Assembly: GCA_002492465.1 (NCBI GenBank)
Contig: DKYT01000004.1
Coordinates: 1 to 64,000 of the forward strand
DNA length: 64,000 nt
DNA from: Lachnospiraceae bacterium UBA7093
Lineage (GTDB): Bacteria > Bacillota > Clostridia > Lachnospirales > Lachnospiraceae
Direction: 5' to 3'
In this document: in pieces, positions 42,522 through 51,913 of the stretch
Numbering within the stretch: the first letter of the stretch is position 1
How the letters are laid out: every line of letters begins with the position of its first letter
Position numbers and translations under genes: made by a program
The notes under the pieces: generated by a model
Databases searched by the model: none
Told to the model about the DNA's origin: nothing
Seen by the model: only the letters and a program-made list of their open reading frames with translations

Positions 42522-43736
42522 ATGTCAACTAAAAAATACATTGTAGTGCTGGGAGACGGCATGGCGGATGAGCCTATTGAGGAGTTGGGAGGGAAAACGC
42601 CTCTTGCCTTTGCTGAGACCCCTGCAATGGACAGACTGAGCAAGAGAGGGGAGATCGGGCTGGTACATACCATCCCGGAGGGGATGAAGCCGGGTTCAGA
42701 CACGGCAAATCTTTCCGTACTGGGATATGACCCTAAGCTCTATTATTCAGGGCGTTCCCCGTTGGAAGCACTGAGCATTGGCGTACCCATGAAGGACACG
42801 GACGTGGCGCTTCGCTGCAATATTGTGACTTTATCCGAGGAGGAGGTTCCTTTTGAGGAACAGACAATCATAGACCACAGTTCGGGGGAGATCAGCACGG
42901 AGGATTGCGCCCAGCTGCTGGAAGCGGTAAAGAAGGAACTGGAGAATGAAACCTACCAGTTTTATGTGGGCACCAGTTATCGCCACTGCCTGATCTGGAA
43001 CCATGGCAGCGTCCTTGAGCTGTCCCAGCCCCACGATGTGCTGGGGCAGGTAATCGGTCAATATCTGCCTGCGGATGAAAAGCTTCTTTATATGATGAAG
43101 AGAAGCTACGAGATTTTGGTAAATCACCCCATCAATATCGAAAGAAAAAAGCAGGGGCTAAACCCGGCAAACTGCTGCTGGTTCTGGGGCGCAGGAACCA
43201 AACCCATGCTTTCTTCCTTTCAGGAGAAAAACGGGCTGAAAGGAATGATGGTTTCGGCTGTGGATCTTTTAAAAGGGATTGCAGTAGGGGCAGGTATGGG
43301 CGTGGCAAAGGTGGAGGGGGCCAACGGCGGACTTCATACCAACTATGAGGGCAAAGTGCATGCCGCGCTGGAAGCCCTTAAGGAAGGGTACGATTTTGTC
43401 TATATTCATGTGGAAGCGCCCGATGAGATGGGACATCAGGGCAGTGTGGAGAAAAAGGTACAGGCAATCGCCTATCTGGACCAAAGGGTCATCGGTCCTC
43501 TGACGGCGGCATTGGATCAGGAGAAAAGTCCGTACCGGCTGCTGGTGATGCCGGATCATCCTACGCCTATCCGGGTAAGAACCCATACGGCGGACAGTGT
43601 GCCTTATCTTTTATACGACAGTACCGTTCCCAGGGAAGAGACATGGAATTACAATGAAAAGGAAGCCGGGGAAAGCGGAAACTTTGTTCCTTTAGGGCAT
43701 AAAATAATAGATAAGCTGTTGGAAAAAGAAAGATAA
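42522..43736 (+). CDS. apgM: ApgM-type phosphoglycerate mutase homologue, candidate homoserine kinase
   Basis: A 404-residue protein of the alkaline-phosphatase superfamily, in the archaeal-type cofactor-independent phosphoglycerate mutase branch. The metal-binding VVLGDGMADEP and GSDTANLSVLGYDP (nucleophile Ser/Thr region) are at the N terminus; VHVEAPDEMGHQG and VMPDHPTPIRVRTHT contribute the other metal ligands. By motif it could interconvert phosphoglycerates. However, it sits between hom and lysC, and no classical thrB is in the window. Members of this branch in such operons have been proposed, and as I recall shown in a few bacteria, to phosphorylate homoserine. That role is inferred. 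Confidence 0.88.
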   Translation: MSTKKYIVVLGDGMADEPIEELGGKTPLAFAETPAMDRLSKRGEIGLVHTIPEGMKPGSDTANLSVLGYDPKLYYSGRSPLEALSIGVPMKDTDVALRCNIVTLSEEEVPFEEQTIIDHSSGEISTEDCAQLLEAVKKELENETYQFYVGTSYRHCLIWNHGSVLELSQPHDVLGQVIGQYLPADEKLLYMMKRSYEILVNHPINIERKKQGLNPANCCWFWGAGTKPMLSSFQEKNGLKGMMVSAVDLLKGIAVGAGMGVAKVEGANGGLHTNYEGKVHAALEALKEGYDFVYIHVEAPDEMGHQGSVEKKVQAIAYLDQRVIGPLTAALDQEKSPYRLLVMPDHPTPIRVRTHTADSVPYLLYDSTVPREETWNYNEKEAGESGNFVPLGHKIIDKLLEKER

Positions 43737-43771
43737 GACAATAAATCAGGATTTATGAGGAGAACGATATT

Positions 43772-45091
43772 ATGAAAAAGGTTGTAAAGTTTGGCGGAAG
43801 TTCCCTTGCCAGTGCGGAGCAGTTTAAAAAGGTTGGCGAGATTATTCATGCCGACAGGGAAAGGCGCTATGTGGTTCCTTCCGCACCGGGCAAAAGATTT
43901 TCTGAGGACACAAAGGTTACGGATATGCTTTATGCCTGCTATTCTCTGGCGGAGGAAGGCAAAAAATATCAAAAGGAGCTTGCCGAGATTGCGGCGCGTT
44001 ATCAGGAGATCATAGACGGTTTGTCCCTTTCTCTGTCTCTGGCGGAGGAATTTAAGACCATTGAAAAGAATTTTAAAGAGAAAGCGGGAGAAAACTATGC
44101 GGCTTCCAGAGGGGAATATTTAAACGGTATTATTATGGCGTCTTATCTGGGGTTTGAGTTTATTGATGCGGCGGAGGTAATCCGGTTTGGAGAAAACGGG
44201 GATTTCGACGCCGAGCTTACCAACCAGATTTTGGGTAAGAGGCTTGAAGGGGTGGAACGTGCGGTGATCCCGGGCTTTTACGGTGCATATGAGGACGGCA
44301 GGGTAAAAACCTTCTCCAGGGGAGGCTCTGATATCACCGGCTCTATTGTTTCCCGTGCGGTGAAGGCGGATGTGTACGAAAACTGGACGGATGTCTCCGG
44401 GTTTCTGGTAGCGGATCCAAGAATTATTGAAAATCCGGAAGGGATTGAAACCATTACATACAGGGAACTGAGAGAGCTTGCCTACATGGGTGCCAGCGTA
44501 CTCCATGAGGACGCTATTTTTCCGGTAAGAAGAGAAGGGATTCCCATCAATATCCGAAACACCAATCAGCCTGAGGATCAGGGAACCTGGATTGTGGAGA
44601 GCACCTGCCAGAAATCCAAATATGTGATTACAGGTATTGCGGGAAAGAAAGGCTTCTGTTCTGTTAACATTGAGAAATCCATGATGAACTCTGAAATCGG
44701 ATTTGGGAGGAAGGTTCTCCAGGCGTTTGAGGACAACGGTATTTCCTTCGAGCATGTGCCTTCGGGAATTGATACTATGACAGTGTTCGTCCATCAGGAT
44801 GAGTTTATTGACAAGGAACAGAAGGTGGTATCGGCGATCCACAGACTTGCGGATCCGGACAGCGTAGATATCGAGGCGGATCTTGCGCTGATCGCGGTAG
44901 TGGGAAGGGGAATGAAGTCTACCAGAGGAACGGCGGGAAGGATTTTCTCGGCGCTTGCCCATGTGAATGTGAACGTTAAGATGATCGACCAGGGATCCAG
45001 TGAGCTGAACATCATCATCGGTGTGGCAAACGAGGATTTTGAAACGGCGATCAAGGCGATTTATGATATTTTTGTAATAGCACAATTATAA
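43772..45091 (+). CDS. lysC: Aspartate kinase
   Basis: A 439-residue enzyme that phosphorylates aspartate, the first step to threonine, methionine and lysine. The N terminus has the ATP-binding KVVKFGGSSLAS, a middle SRGGSDITGSIVSRAV, and ENWTDVSGFLVADPRI. Two ACT domains follow in the C-terminal 140 residues (IEKSMMNSEIGFGRKVL and IAVVGRGMKSTRG), expected to give feedback inhibition by lysine or threonine. It is last in the operon, followed by a terminator. Together with hom it feeds homoserine to the methionine genes metY and metF at the other end of the window. Confidence 0.96.
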   Translation: MKKVVKFGGSSLASAEQFKKVGEIIHADRERRYVVPSAPGKRFSEDTKVTDMLYACYSLAEEGKKYQKELAEIAARYQEIIDGLSLSLSLAEEFKTIEKNFKEKAGENYAASRGEYLNGIIMASYLGFEFIDAAEVIRFGENGDFDAELTNQILGKRLEGVERAVIPGFYGAYEDGRVKTFSRGGSDITGSIVSRAVKADVYENWTDVSGFLVADPRIIENPEGIETITYRELRELAYMGASVLHEDAIFPVRREGIPINIRNTNQPEDQGTWIVESTCQKSKYVITGIAGKKGFCSVNIEKSMMNSEIGFGRKVLQAFEDNGISFEHVPSGIDTMTVFVHQDEFIDKEQKVVSAIHRLADPDSVDIEADLALIAVVGRGMKSTRGTAGRIFSALAHVNVNVKMIDQGSSELNIIIGVANEDFETAIKAIYDIFVIAQL

Positions 45092-45102
45092 CGGAATCCG
45101 TA

Positions 45103-45141
45103 AAAGTCAGCAGGGACATATGTTCGGCTGACTTTTCGTTT
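45103..45141 (+). terminator. Terminator after lysC
   Basis: AAAAGTCAGC (45103-45112) pairs with GCTGACTTTT (45128-45137), followed by CGTTT. Confidence 0.85.
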
Positions 45142-45172
45142 GGGTGAAAGAATATAGGACTTAAACATCACT

Positions 45173-45201
45173 TGAAAGTTTCACTAAAATATACTATCAT
45201 A
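45173..45201 (+). promoter_or_regulatory. Promoter of the DUF6106 gene
   Basis: TTGAAA (45173-45178), 17-base spacer, TATCAT (45196-45201). Confidence 0.5.
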
Positions 45202-45260
45202 ATAGAATATACATTTCCCCACCGGGGCATTGGAGCAAAGTACAGGAGGAGATTGAAAAT

Positions 45261-45761
45261 ATGAATGAAACGTATGTGGAATGTCTTGTAAAGAAAAGAA
45301 CACCCGCCTATCTGGCAGTGGCGAGAACCTTATTGATTACACTCACCGTTTTACTGGCAGCGGCAGGGATTCTCTTGTTGATTCTTCCGGCATTGCTTTT
45401 TGCCATTGCATTTGGAGTGGCGTCGTATTTTGTCTATCTGAACACCAATCTGGAATATGAGTATCTTTATGTGGACAAAGAGCTTACCATTGACAAGATC
45501 ATGTCAAAGGCGAAGCGCAAAAGGATCGGCGTATTTCCGGTGGAGAAAATGGAGATCGTAGCGCCCATGAAGTCCTGGCATCTTGATAATTTTAAGAACA
45601 GGAACGACAAGACCTGCGATTACAGTTCCGGGGAAGTAAGACAGCCGGAAACCCGATACGTATTTTACTATGAGGGCAGACAGAAGGTGATTTTTGAACC
45701 CAATGAGGAACTGGTTAAGGCGCTGCAGTTTGCGGCTCCCAGAAAGGTTTTTCTGGATTAA
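45261..45761 (+). CDS. DUF6106 family membrane protein
   Basis: A 166-residue protein with two adjacent membrane helices (about 20-60: LLITLTVLLAAAGILLLILPALLFAIAFG is the core) and a soluble C-terminal half with many charged and aromatic residues (EYEYLYVDKELTIDKIMSK). It resembles the DUF6106 proteins common in Clostridia, whose function is unknown. The layout suggests a small membrane protein with a cytoplasmic PH-like domain, which is a guess. AGGAGG stands 11 bases before the ATG. guaB follows 53 bases later. Confidence 0.85.
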   Translation: MNETYVECLVKKRTPAYLAVARTLLITLTVLLAAAGILLLILPALLFAIAFGVASYFVYLNTNLEYEYLYVDKELTIDKIMSKAKRKRIGVFPVEKMEIVAPMKSWHLDNFKNRNDKTCDYSSGEVRQPETRYVFYYEGRQKVIFEPNEELVKALQFAAPRKVFLD

Positions 45762-45814
45762 AACAGGCAGTAAGCAACAAGGAAGCATAGATTACATTTA
45801 TAGGAGGAAAGAAA

Positions 45815-47269
45815 ATGGGTCAGATAATAGGTGAAGGAATTACCTTTGACGACGTGCTGCTGGTACCGTCTTTTTCAAAGATTGTTCCCAACGAAGTGGA
45901 TTTGACAACATGGCTAACCAAAAAAATTAAGCTCAATATTCCCATGATGAGCGCAGGAATGGACACTGTTACGGAGCACAGAATGGCGATTGCCATGGCG
46001 AGACAGGGCGGGATCGGCATCATCCATAAGAATATGTCCATTGAAGCCCAGGCGGAAGAGGTGGACAAGGTAAAACGTTCTGAGAATGGCGTAATCACAG
46101 ATCCCTTTTCTTTATCCCCGGAGCATACTCTGGGAGATGCAGACGCTCTTATGGCAAAGTTCCGCATTTCCGGCGTGCCTATTACAGAGGGACGCAAGCT
46201 GGTGGGAATCATCACTAATAGAGACTTAAAATTCGAAACAGACTTTTCTAAAAAAATCAAAGAATCTATGACCTCGGAAGGGCTTATTACCGCCAAAGCA
46301 GGTATCACCCTTGAGGAAGCAAAGCAGATTCTTGCCAAGGCAAGAAAGGAAAAGCTTCCTATAGTGGACGACGACTATAATCTGGTAGGTCTGATCACCA
46401 TTAAAGACATCGAAAAAACAATCAAATATCCTTTATCGGCAAAGGACAGCCAGGGAAGGCTTTTGTGCGGAGCCGCTGTAGGCATTACGGCAAATGTACT
46501 GGATCGGGTAGGCGCTTTGGTGGATGCCAAGGTGGATGTGATCGTCCTTGACAGCGCCCATGGGCATTCTGAAAATGTGCTTCACTGTGTGAAAATGATT
46601 AAGGAAAAATACCCTGAACTGCAGGTGATTGCAGGAAATGTGGCTACCGGAGAGGGCACAAGAGATTTGATTGAAGCGGGAGCGGATGCAGTGAAGGTGG
46701 GGATCGGTCCCGGTTCTATCTGTACCACCCGGGTGGTGGCAGGCATCGGCGTGCCTCAGATCTCCGCTATTATGGACGCTTATGCAGTGGCAAGAGAATA
46801 TGGCATTCCGATTATTGCAGACGGCGGTATCAAATATTCCGGCGATATGACCAAGGCAATTGCCGCCGGCGGAAACGTATGTATGATGGGAAGCATATTT
46901 GCGGGATGCGATGAGAGTCCCGGAACCTTTGAATTATATCAGGGGCGTAAATATAAGGTGTATCGGGGAATGGGTTCTATTGCCGCCATGGAAAACGGCA
47001 GCAAGGATCGTTATTTCCAGGAGAATGCCAAGAAGCTTGTGCCGGAAGGCGTTGAAGGACGCGTTGCCTATAAGGGTACTGTTGAAGATACTGTATTCCA
47101 GTTGATGGGCGGTCTCCGTTCCGGTATGGGATATTGCGGAACGGCTACCATTGAGGAATTAAAGGAGAAAGGGAGATTTATTAAAATTTCCGCTGCATCC
47201 TTAAAGGAAAGTCATCCACATGATATTCATATTACAAAAGAAGCGCCTAACTACAGTGTAGACGAATGA
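45815..47269 (+). CDS. guaB: IMP dehydrogenase
   Basis: A 484-residue enzyme oxidising IMP to XMP, the committed step of GMP synthesis. It has GEGITFDDVLLVPSF at the N terminus, two CBS domains about residues 95-205 (regulatory nucleotide binding), DSAHGHSENVL, and the active-site loop KVGIGPGSICTTRVVAG with the catalytic Cys near residue 304. The C-terminal flap includes YRGMGSIAAM and VEGRVAYKG. No guanine or xanthine riboswitch or G-box is visible upstream. AGGAGGAAA precedes the start. Confidence 0.97.
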   Translation: MGQIIGEGITFDDVLLVPSFSKIVPNEVDLTTWLTKKIKLNIPMMSAGMDTVTEHRMAIAMARQGGIGIIHKNMSIEAQAEEVDKVKRSENGVITDPFSLSPEHTLGDADALMAKFRISGVPITEGRKLVGIITNRDLKFETDFSKKIKESMTSEGLITAKAGITLEEAKQILAKARKEKLPIVDDDYNLVGLITIKDIEKTIKYPLSAKDSQGRLLCGAAVGITANVLDRVGALVDAKVDVIVLDSAHGHSENVLHCVKMIKEKYPELQVIAGNVATGEGTRDLIEAGADAVKVGIGPGSICTTRVVAGIGVPQISAIMDAYAVAREYGIPIIADGGIKYSGDMTKAIAAGGNVCMMGSIFAGCDESPGTFELYQGRKYKVYRGMGSIAAMENGSKDRYFQENAKKLVPEGVEGRVAYKGTVEDTVFQLMGGLRSGMGYCGTATIEELKEKGRFIKISAASLKESHPHDIHITKEAPNYSVDE

Positions 47270-47292
47270 TCACGAGAGGATGAGCGTGAATC

Positions 47293-50028
47293 ATGGAGGG
47301 GTTTGAACGGGGAAGGAGTATAGCTGAGTTGGGCAAAGGAGAAAAAGCAGGGGAAATGCCGGAGGTGGCATTACTGCTAAAAAGCCTTATGGATGAAAAG
47401 GCATTGGAAAAATGGCAGCAGTATTTTTGCGATGTGGCGAATGTATTTGTATGCTGTGTAGATGAGAAGGGAGCGCCTCTTACGCGGTTGGGCGGCAAAG
47501 AGGAAGAACTCTGCCGGATCAGAAGCATTATTGACGGAGAGCAGTTTCAGGATATGCTGATGCGGGTATCGGAGAGCGCCTTGGAGGATCAGGCGATAGA
47601 AACTACCGCCTATCCCAACATACGGTTGGCGGCGGTATCCGCCAAGCTGCAGGGAAAGGCAGTGGTGAACTGGCTGGTATGCGGTGTGATTTCTGATGCA
47701 GGAGATTTGGAGGAATATGAAAATCCTCCCATGGAAGGCTTTAGCAGCCAGATCAGTGAAAAACAGTTTGCCAAAGCGGTGGACGCCCTGAGAGATGTTA
47801 CAAACGATATGATCCAATATCGGTTTGCATCTATCAACGCCCAGGCGGAAAGCAGACGAAGCAGATTCTCTGAGAAGGAAATGAGCGAGAATCTGAGACT
47901 TTCGGAATCGCTTGCGGAAGTGGTGCAGTTCCTTGGCGGTGCTGAGCCGGCGGAGAATATATTTTATAAGCTGTTGAAAACGGTGGGAGAGCGCCTTGGA
48001 CTGGACGTTGCCGCCCTTTACCGCATAGGAAAGGATGAGCGCCGGATTCAGATTTTGAGCAAGTGGTGTGGAAAGGCGCATACATGGGAACCTGAAGAAG
48101 CCGGGGACGGTCTGTGTTCCCAGTTTTTAAAAACGGATAAGACGCTGATTTTATCTCAAAGCTCCATGTTAAATTCTGATGAGAAAGAAGAAATGGAACG
48201 CCTTGGGCTGAAAGCGGTGATTGTGATACCTGTGGAGAGCAGCAAGGGTGATGTCATCTGCGTCTGCTTTGGGCAGATAGACAGGGACAGAGAATGGAAG
48301 CTTGAAGAGATCAGGTTTTTAAATGACAGTGTGAAGATTCTACACAGTATTTTTACAGGCTGTGTGCAGAAGGATGCCCTGACCGATGCGATGACTTGCC
48401 TGGAGACGGTTCTGGACCATGTGGGAGACTGTATTTGTGTATGGGAGCCGGAAACAGGCAAGGTTCTGTACACAAACAGAAACATGCAGAGAAATTTCCG
48501 GCAGGAGTTACAGGAGGGAAATATAGAGGAGCTGCTGGGAGAATGGATGCATGAGGAAAGCGGCAGTAGGGAAATTTATCTTGCAGGCAAGGAACGCTGG
48601 TATGATCTGTATCATACAGGCATGAAATGGCTGGATGGAAGTGCGGTAGTTTTGTGCTCTCTTTATGATGTCACAGACAAAAAGGACTACCAAAAGAAAA
48701 TAGAACAGCAGGCATATACGGATTTCCTTACGGGAATCTACAATCGGATGTGCTGTGAGCGGGATCTTGCCAAGTATGTGGACGAGGCAAAGAAGAATCA
48801 GACCAGGGGGCTTCTCCTTTATCTGGATCTGGATGATTTTAAGCATATCAACGACGGACTGGGACATAAATATGGGGATGTTCTTTTAAAGTCCATTTCT
48901 CAGAGCTTTCAGCAGATTAAGGGAATAAAAGACACCTGTTATCGTATGGGCGGGGATGAATTTGTTATTATTATTCCGCCTTCCGAATATGAAGAGCATG
49001 AGAATATTATCGAGGCGATTAAGCAGATTTTCAAGCAGCCATGGTCTTTAAAGGATTCCGATTATTACTGCACCATGAGTATGGGTGTGGTGGAATTTCC
49101 CCTGGAAAGCGATGTGGTTCCCGAGCTGATTAAAAAGGCTGATATTGCCATGTATGAGGCAAAGAAACGGGGAAAGAACAGAACGGAATTTTATTCCAAT
49201 AGCATAGATTCAAAATCCGGAAAACGTCTGGATATGGAAAAGAATATGCGTGATGCCACCGCGGAGGGGTATCATGAATTTGAAATTTACTATCAGCCGA
49301 TTATTGACGTAGGCTTAGAGGGAGCGCCCTGCACAGGGGCGGAAGCACTGATCCGCTGGAACAGCGCCAAAATGGGATTTATCCCGCCTTCGGAATTTAT
49401 ACCTTTGGCGGAATACCTTGGGCTGATCAATCCCATCGGGAACTATGTGCTGCGGGAGGCGTGCATCTGCTGCAAAAACTGGAATGACCACGGCTATCCA
49501 AGTTATAAGGTAAACGTGAACCTTTCAGTGGTTCAGTTGCTGCAGCCTGACATTGTAGAATCGGTTGAAAAAATTGTAAAAGAAACAGGCATTACGCCCC
49601 ATAATTTAACGCTGGAGGTGACGGAAAGCCTTGCCATCAACGATATGGAGCGCATGAAGGAAATTTTAAACCGGATCAAGGAATTGGGTATCAGGATCGC
49701 CTTGGATGATTTTGGGACGGGATATTCTTCTCTGAACCATATCAGAGAGCTTCCCTTTGACGTGATCAAGGTAGACCAGAGTTTTATTGTGGATCTGGAG
49801 AGAGATACCTACGCCAAATCTTTTATCAGAATGGTGGAGGATCTTGCCGATGCCATTGGCGTAAATGTGTGCGTAGAGGGCGTGGAGACCAAGAAACAGT
49901 ATGAAATTCTGTCAGAAATGGGCGTTTCATTGGTGCAGGGCTATTACTTTGACCGTCCAATGGAGCGAAGCAGCTTTGAAAAGAAGTATACGCCAAAGCT
50001 AAAAAGGAAAAGAAGCGGAAGAGATTGA
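47293..50028 (+). CDS. Cyclic-di-GMP enzyme: PocR-GAF-PAS-GGDEF-EAL
   Basis: A 911-residue cytosolic signalling protein. Domains: PocR-like sensor about 25-185 (with paired Cys), a coiled region to about 215, GAF about 225-355, PAS-like about 365-470, GGDEF about 478-635 with an intact GGDEF motif, and EAL about 655-900 with complete metal and catalytic residues (EALIRW, DDFGTGYSSL, KVDQSF, EGVET). The inhibitory I-site is altered: the Arg of RxxD is Gly (GIKD). The EAL half looks active, so a net phosphodiesterase activity is plausible. The start is not certain; an ATG near 47353 has a comparable ribosome site. Confidence 0.93.
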   Translation: MEGFERGRSIAELGKGEKAGEMPEVALLLKSLMDEKALEKWQQYFCDVANVFVCCVDEKGAPLTRLGGKEEELCRIRSIIDGEQFQDMLMRVSESALEDQAIETTAYPNIRLAAVSAKLQGKAVVNWLVCGVISDAGDLEEYENPPMEGFSSQISEKQFAKAVDALRDVTNDMIQYRFASINAQAESRRSRFSEKEMSENLRLSESLAEVVQFLGGAEPAENIFYKLLKTVGERLGLDVAALYRIGKDERRIQILSKWCGKAHTWEPEEAGDGLCSQFLKTDKTLILSQSSMLNSDEKEEMERLGLKAVIVIPVESSKGDVICVCFGQIDRDREWKLEEIRFLNDSVKILHSIFTGCVQKDALTDAMTCLETVLDHVGDCICVWEPETGKVLYTNRNMQRNFRQELQEGNIEELLGEWMHEESGSREIYLAGKERWYDLYHTGMKWLDGSAVVLCSLYDVTDKKDYQKKIEQQAYTDFLTGIYNRMCCERDLAKYVDEAKKNQTRGLLLYLDLDDFKHINDGLGHKYGDVLLKSISQSFQQIKGIKDTCYRMGGDEFVIIIPPSEYEEHENIIEAIKQIFKQPWSLKDSDYYCTMSMGVVEFPLESDVVPELIKKADIAMYEAKKRGKNRTEFYSNSIDSKSGKRLDMEKNMRDATAEGYHEFEIYYQPIIDVGLEGAPCTGAEALIRWNSAKMGFIPPSEFIPLAEYLGLINPIGNYVLREACICCKNWNDHGYPSYKVNVNLSVVQLLQPDIVESVEKIVKETGITPHNLTLEVTESLAINDMERMKEILNRIKELGIRIALDDFGTGYSSLNHIRELPFDVIKVDQSFIVDLERDTYAKSFIRMVEDLADAIGVNVCVEGVETKKQYEILSEMGVSLVQGYYFDRPMERSSFEKKYTPKLKRKRSGRD

Positions 50029-50126
50029 CAAATTCTCCTTTTAAAAGTGACGATAATATGCTATCATATCAAGTGACGCCAGGTTCCTGAAATGCAGGAA
50101 AACAGGAAACCATCACAGGAGGTAGA

Positions 50127-50150
50127 ACCGCTCCAAAAGCATGAGCGGGT
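50127..50150 (+). promoter_or_regulatory. Hairpin between the ribosome site and start of glnS
   Basis: A perfect AGGAGG lies at 50117-50122, 28 bases before ATG 50151. In between, CCGCTC (50128-50133) pairs with GAGCGG (50143-50148), so a fold could bring the site next to the start codon. A short overlapping frame from ATG 50141 (8 codons) is also present. Confidence 0.45.
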
Positions 50151-51863
50151 ATGATCGATATGAGTGAAAATGAATTGAAGGTAAAGGCTTCAGAGGAAGA
50201 AAAGACGGTAGTATCCAGAAATTTTATTGAACAGATTATTGATAAGGATCTTGCGGAAGGAGTGTATGATACCGTACACACCAGATTTCCGCCGGAGCCT
50301 AACGGCTATCTGCACATCGGACATGCGAAGAGTATTCTTCTTAATTATGGACTTGCCAAAGAATATGGAGGCAAGTTTAATATGCGTTTTGACGATACCA
50401 ATCCCACCAAGGAAAAGACAGAATTTGTAGAGTCTATTCTTGCGGATATCAAATGGCTGGGAGCGGACTGGGAGGACAGACTTTTCTTTGCTTCCAATTA
50501 TTTCGAGGAGATGTATGAAGCGGCTGTCAAGCTGATTCAAAAGGGCAAGGCATATGTGTCTGAGCTGACAGCGGAGGAAATGAGAGAATACCGGGGCACG
50601 CTTACAGAGCCGGGTAAAAATGACCCCAACAGAGACAGAAGCATAGAGGATAATCTGATGCTTTTTGAAAAAATGAAAAACGGGGACTTTGCCGATGGTG
50701 AGAGAACGCTGCGTGCCAAGATTGACATGGCTTCCCCCAATATCAATATGCGGGATCCCATTATTTACCGGGTTGCCCATATGAGCCATCATAATACAGG
50801 GGATCGGTGGTGTATTTATCCCATGTATGATTTTGCCCATCCCATTGAGGATGCCATTGAAGGCATTACCCATTCTATCTGTACTCTGGAATTTGAGGAT
50901 CACAGACCCCTATATGACTGGGTCGTGAGAGAATTGGAATATGCCCATCCGCCCAAGCAGATCGAATTTGCAAAAATGTACCTTACCAATGTGGTAACCG
51001 GAAAGCGATATATTAAGAAGCTGGTGGAAGAAGGCATCGTGGACGGCTGGGACGATCCGAGGCTTGTTTCCATAGCGGCACTCCGGAGAAGGGGCTTTAC
51101 GCCTGAGTCCATTAAAATGTTTGTGGAGCTGTGCGGCGTGTCCAAGAGCAATTCCTCGGCGGATTATGCAATGCTTGAGTATTGTATCAGGGAGGATTTG
51201 AAGCTGAAGCGTCCTCGTATGATGGCGGCGCTTGATCCGGTGAAACTGATCATTGACAATTATCCGGAGGGAGAGACGGAGCTGCTGGAGGTTGCCAATA
51301 ATCTTGAGAACGAAGAGATGGGCACCAGGCAGGTTCCTTTTGGAAGAGAACTTTATATAGACCGGGAGGATTTTATGGAGGAACCGCCTAAAAAGTATTT
51401 CCGCCTTTTTCCCGGCAATGAAGTCAGATTGATGAACGCCTATTTTGTAACCTGTACGGGTTGTGTCAAAGACCAGGACGGCAGGATCACAGAGGTACAC
51501 TGTACCTATGATCCTGAGACAAAATGCGGCACAGGCTTTACCGGGCGCAAGGTAAAGGGAACTATTCACTGGGTACCGGCGAAAGAAGCGATTAAGGCGG
51601 AAGTAAGGCTTTATGAAAATATCATCGATGAGGAAAAGGGCGTTTACAATGAGGACGGCAGCCTGAATTTGAACCCCAATTCCCTTACCGTTTTAAAGGA
51701 GTGTTATCTGGAGCCCGCTTTGAAGGATGCAAAGCCCTACGACAGCTTCCAGTTTGTCCGCCAGGGGTATTTTTGCGTGGATGCCAAGGACTCGGCGGAA
51801 GGCGCTCTTGTATTTAACAGAATTGTATCTTTAAAAAGCTCTTATGTACTGCCGAAGGCATAA
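50151..51863 (+). CDS. glnS: Glutaminyl-tRNA synthetase
   Basis: A 570-residue class I synthetase charging tRNA-Gln. It has the signature TRFPPEPNGYLHIGHAKS (HIGH motif) near residue 55, FDDTNPTKEK, DPRLVSIAALRRRGFTPESI, and a C-terminal anticodon-binding beta-barrel (about 350-570). The KMSKS-type loop is atypical: the region aligned to MSKR reads VTGKR, though some GlnRS vary here. GatCAB is also encoded in the window (34501-37694). ATG 50151 is taken; ATG 50160 is an alternative. The leader contains the hairpin at 50127-50150 and a further small stem near 50083-50100. Confidence 0.96.
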   Translation: MIDMSENELKVKASEEEKTVVSRNFIEQIIDKDLAEGVYDTVHTRFPPEPNGYLHIGHAKSILLNYGLAKEYGGKFNMRFDDTNPTKEKTEFVESILADIKWLGADWEDRLFFASNYFEEMYEAAVKLIQKGKAYVSELTAEEMREYRGTLTEPGKNDPNRDRSIEDNLMLFEKMKNGDFADGERTLRAKIDMASPNINMRDPIIYRVAHMSHHNTGDRWCIYPMYDFAHPIEDAIEGITHSICTLEFEDHRPLYDWVVRELEYAHPPKQIEFAKMYLTNVVTGKRYIKKLVEEGIVDGWDDPRLVSIAALRRRGFTPESIKMFVELCGVSKSNSSADYAMLEYCIREDLKLKRPRMMAALDPVKLIIDNYPEGETELLEVANNLENEEMGTRQVPFGRELYIDREDFMEEPPKKYFRLFPGNEVRLMNAYFVTCTGCVKDQDGRITEVHCTYDPETKCGTGFTGRKVKGTIHWVPAKEAIKAEVRLYENIIDEEKGVYNEDGSLNLNPNSLTVLKECYLEPALKDAKPYDSFQFVRQGYFCVDAKDSAEGALVFNRIVSLKSSYVLPKA

Positions 51864-51913
51864 GAGGTATATATTTCATTTCAAAGAAGATTAGAAAGGA
51901 ACAGGTAAGAAAG

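Noticed and set aside
50029..50150. T-box leader of glnS
   Set aside because: There is no T-box sequence (AGGGTGGNACCGCG) and no room for stem I plus antiterminator in the 120-base leader.
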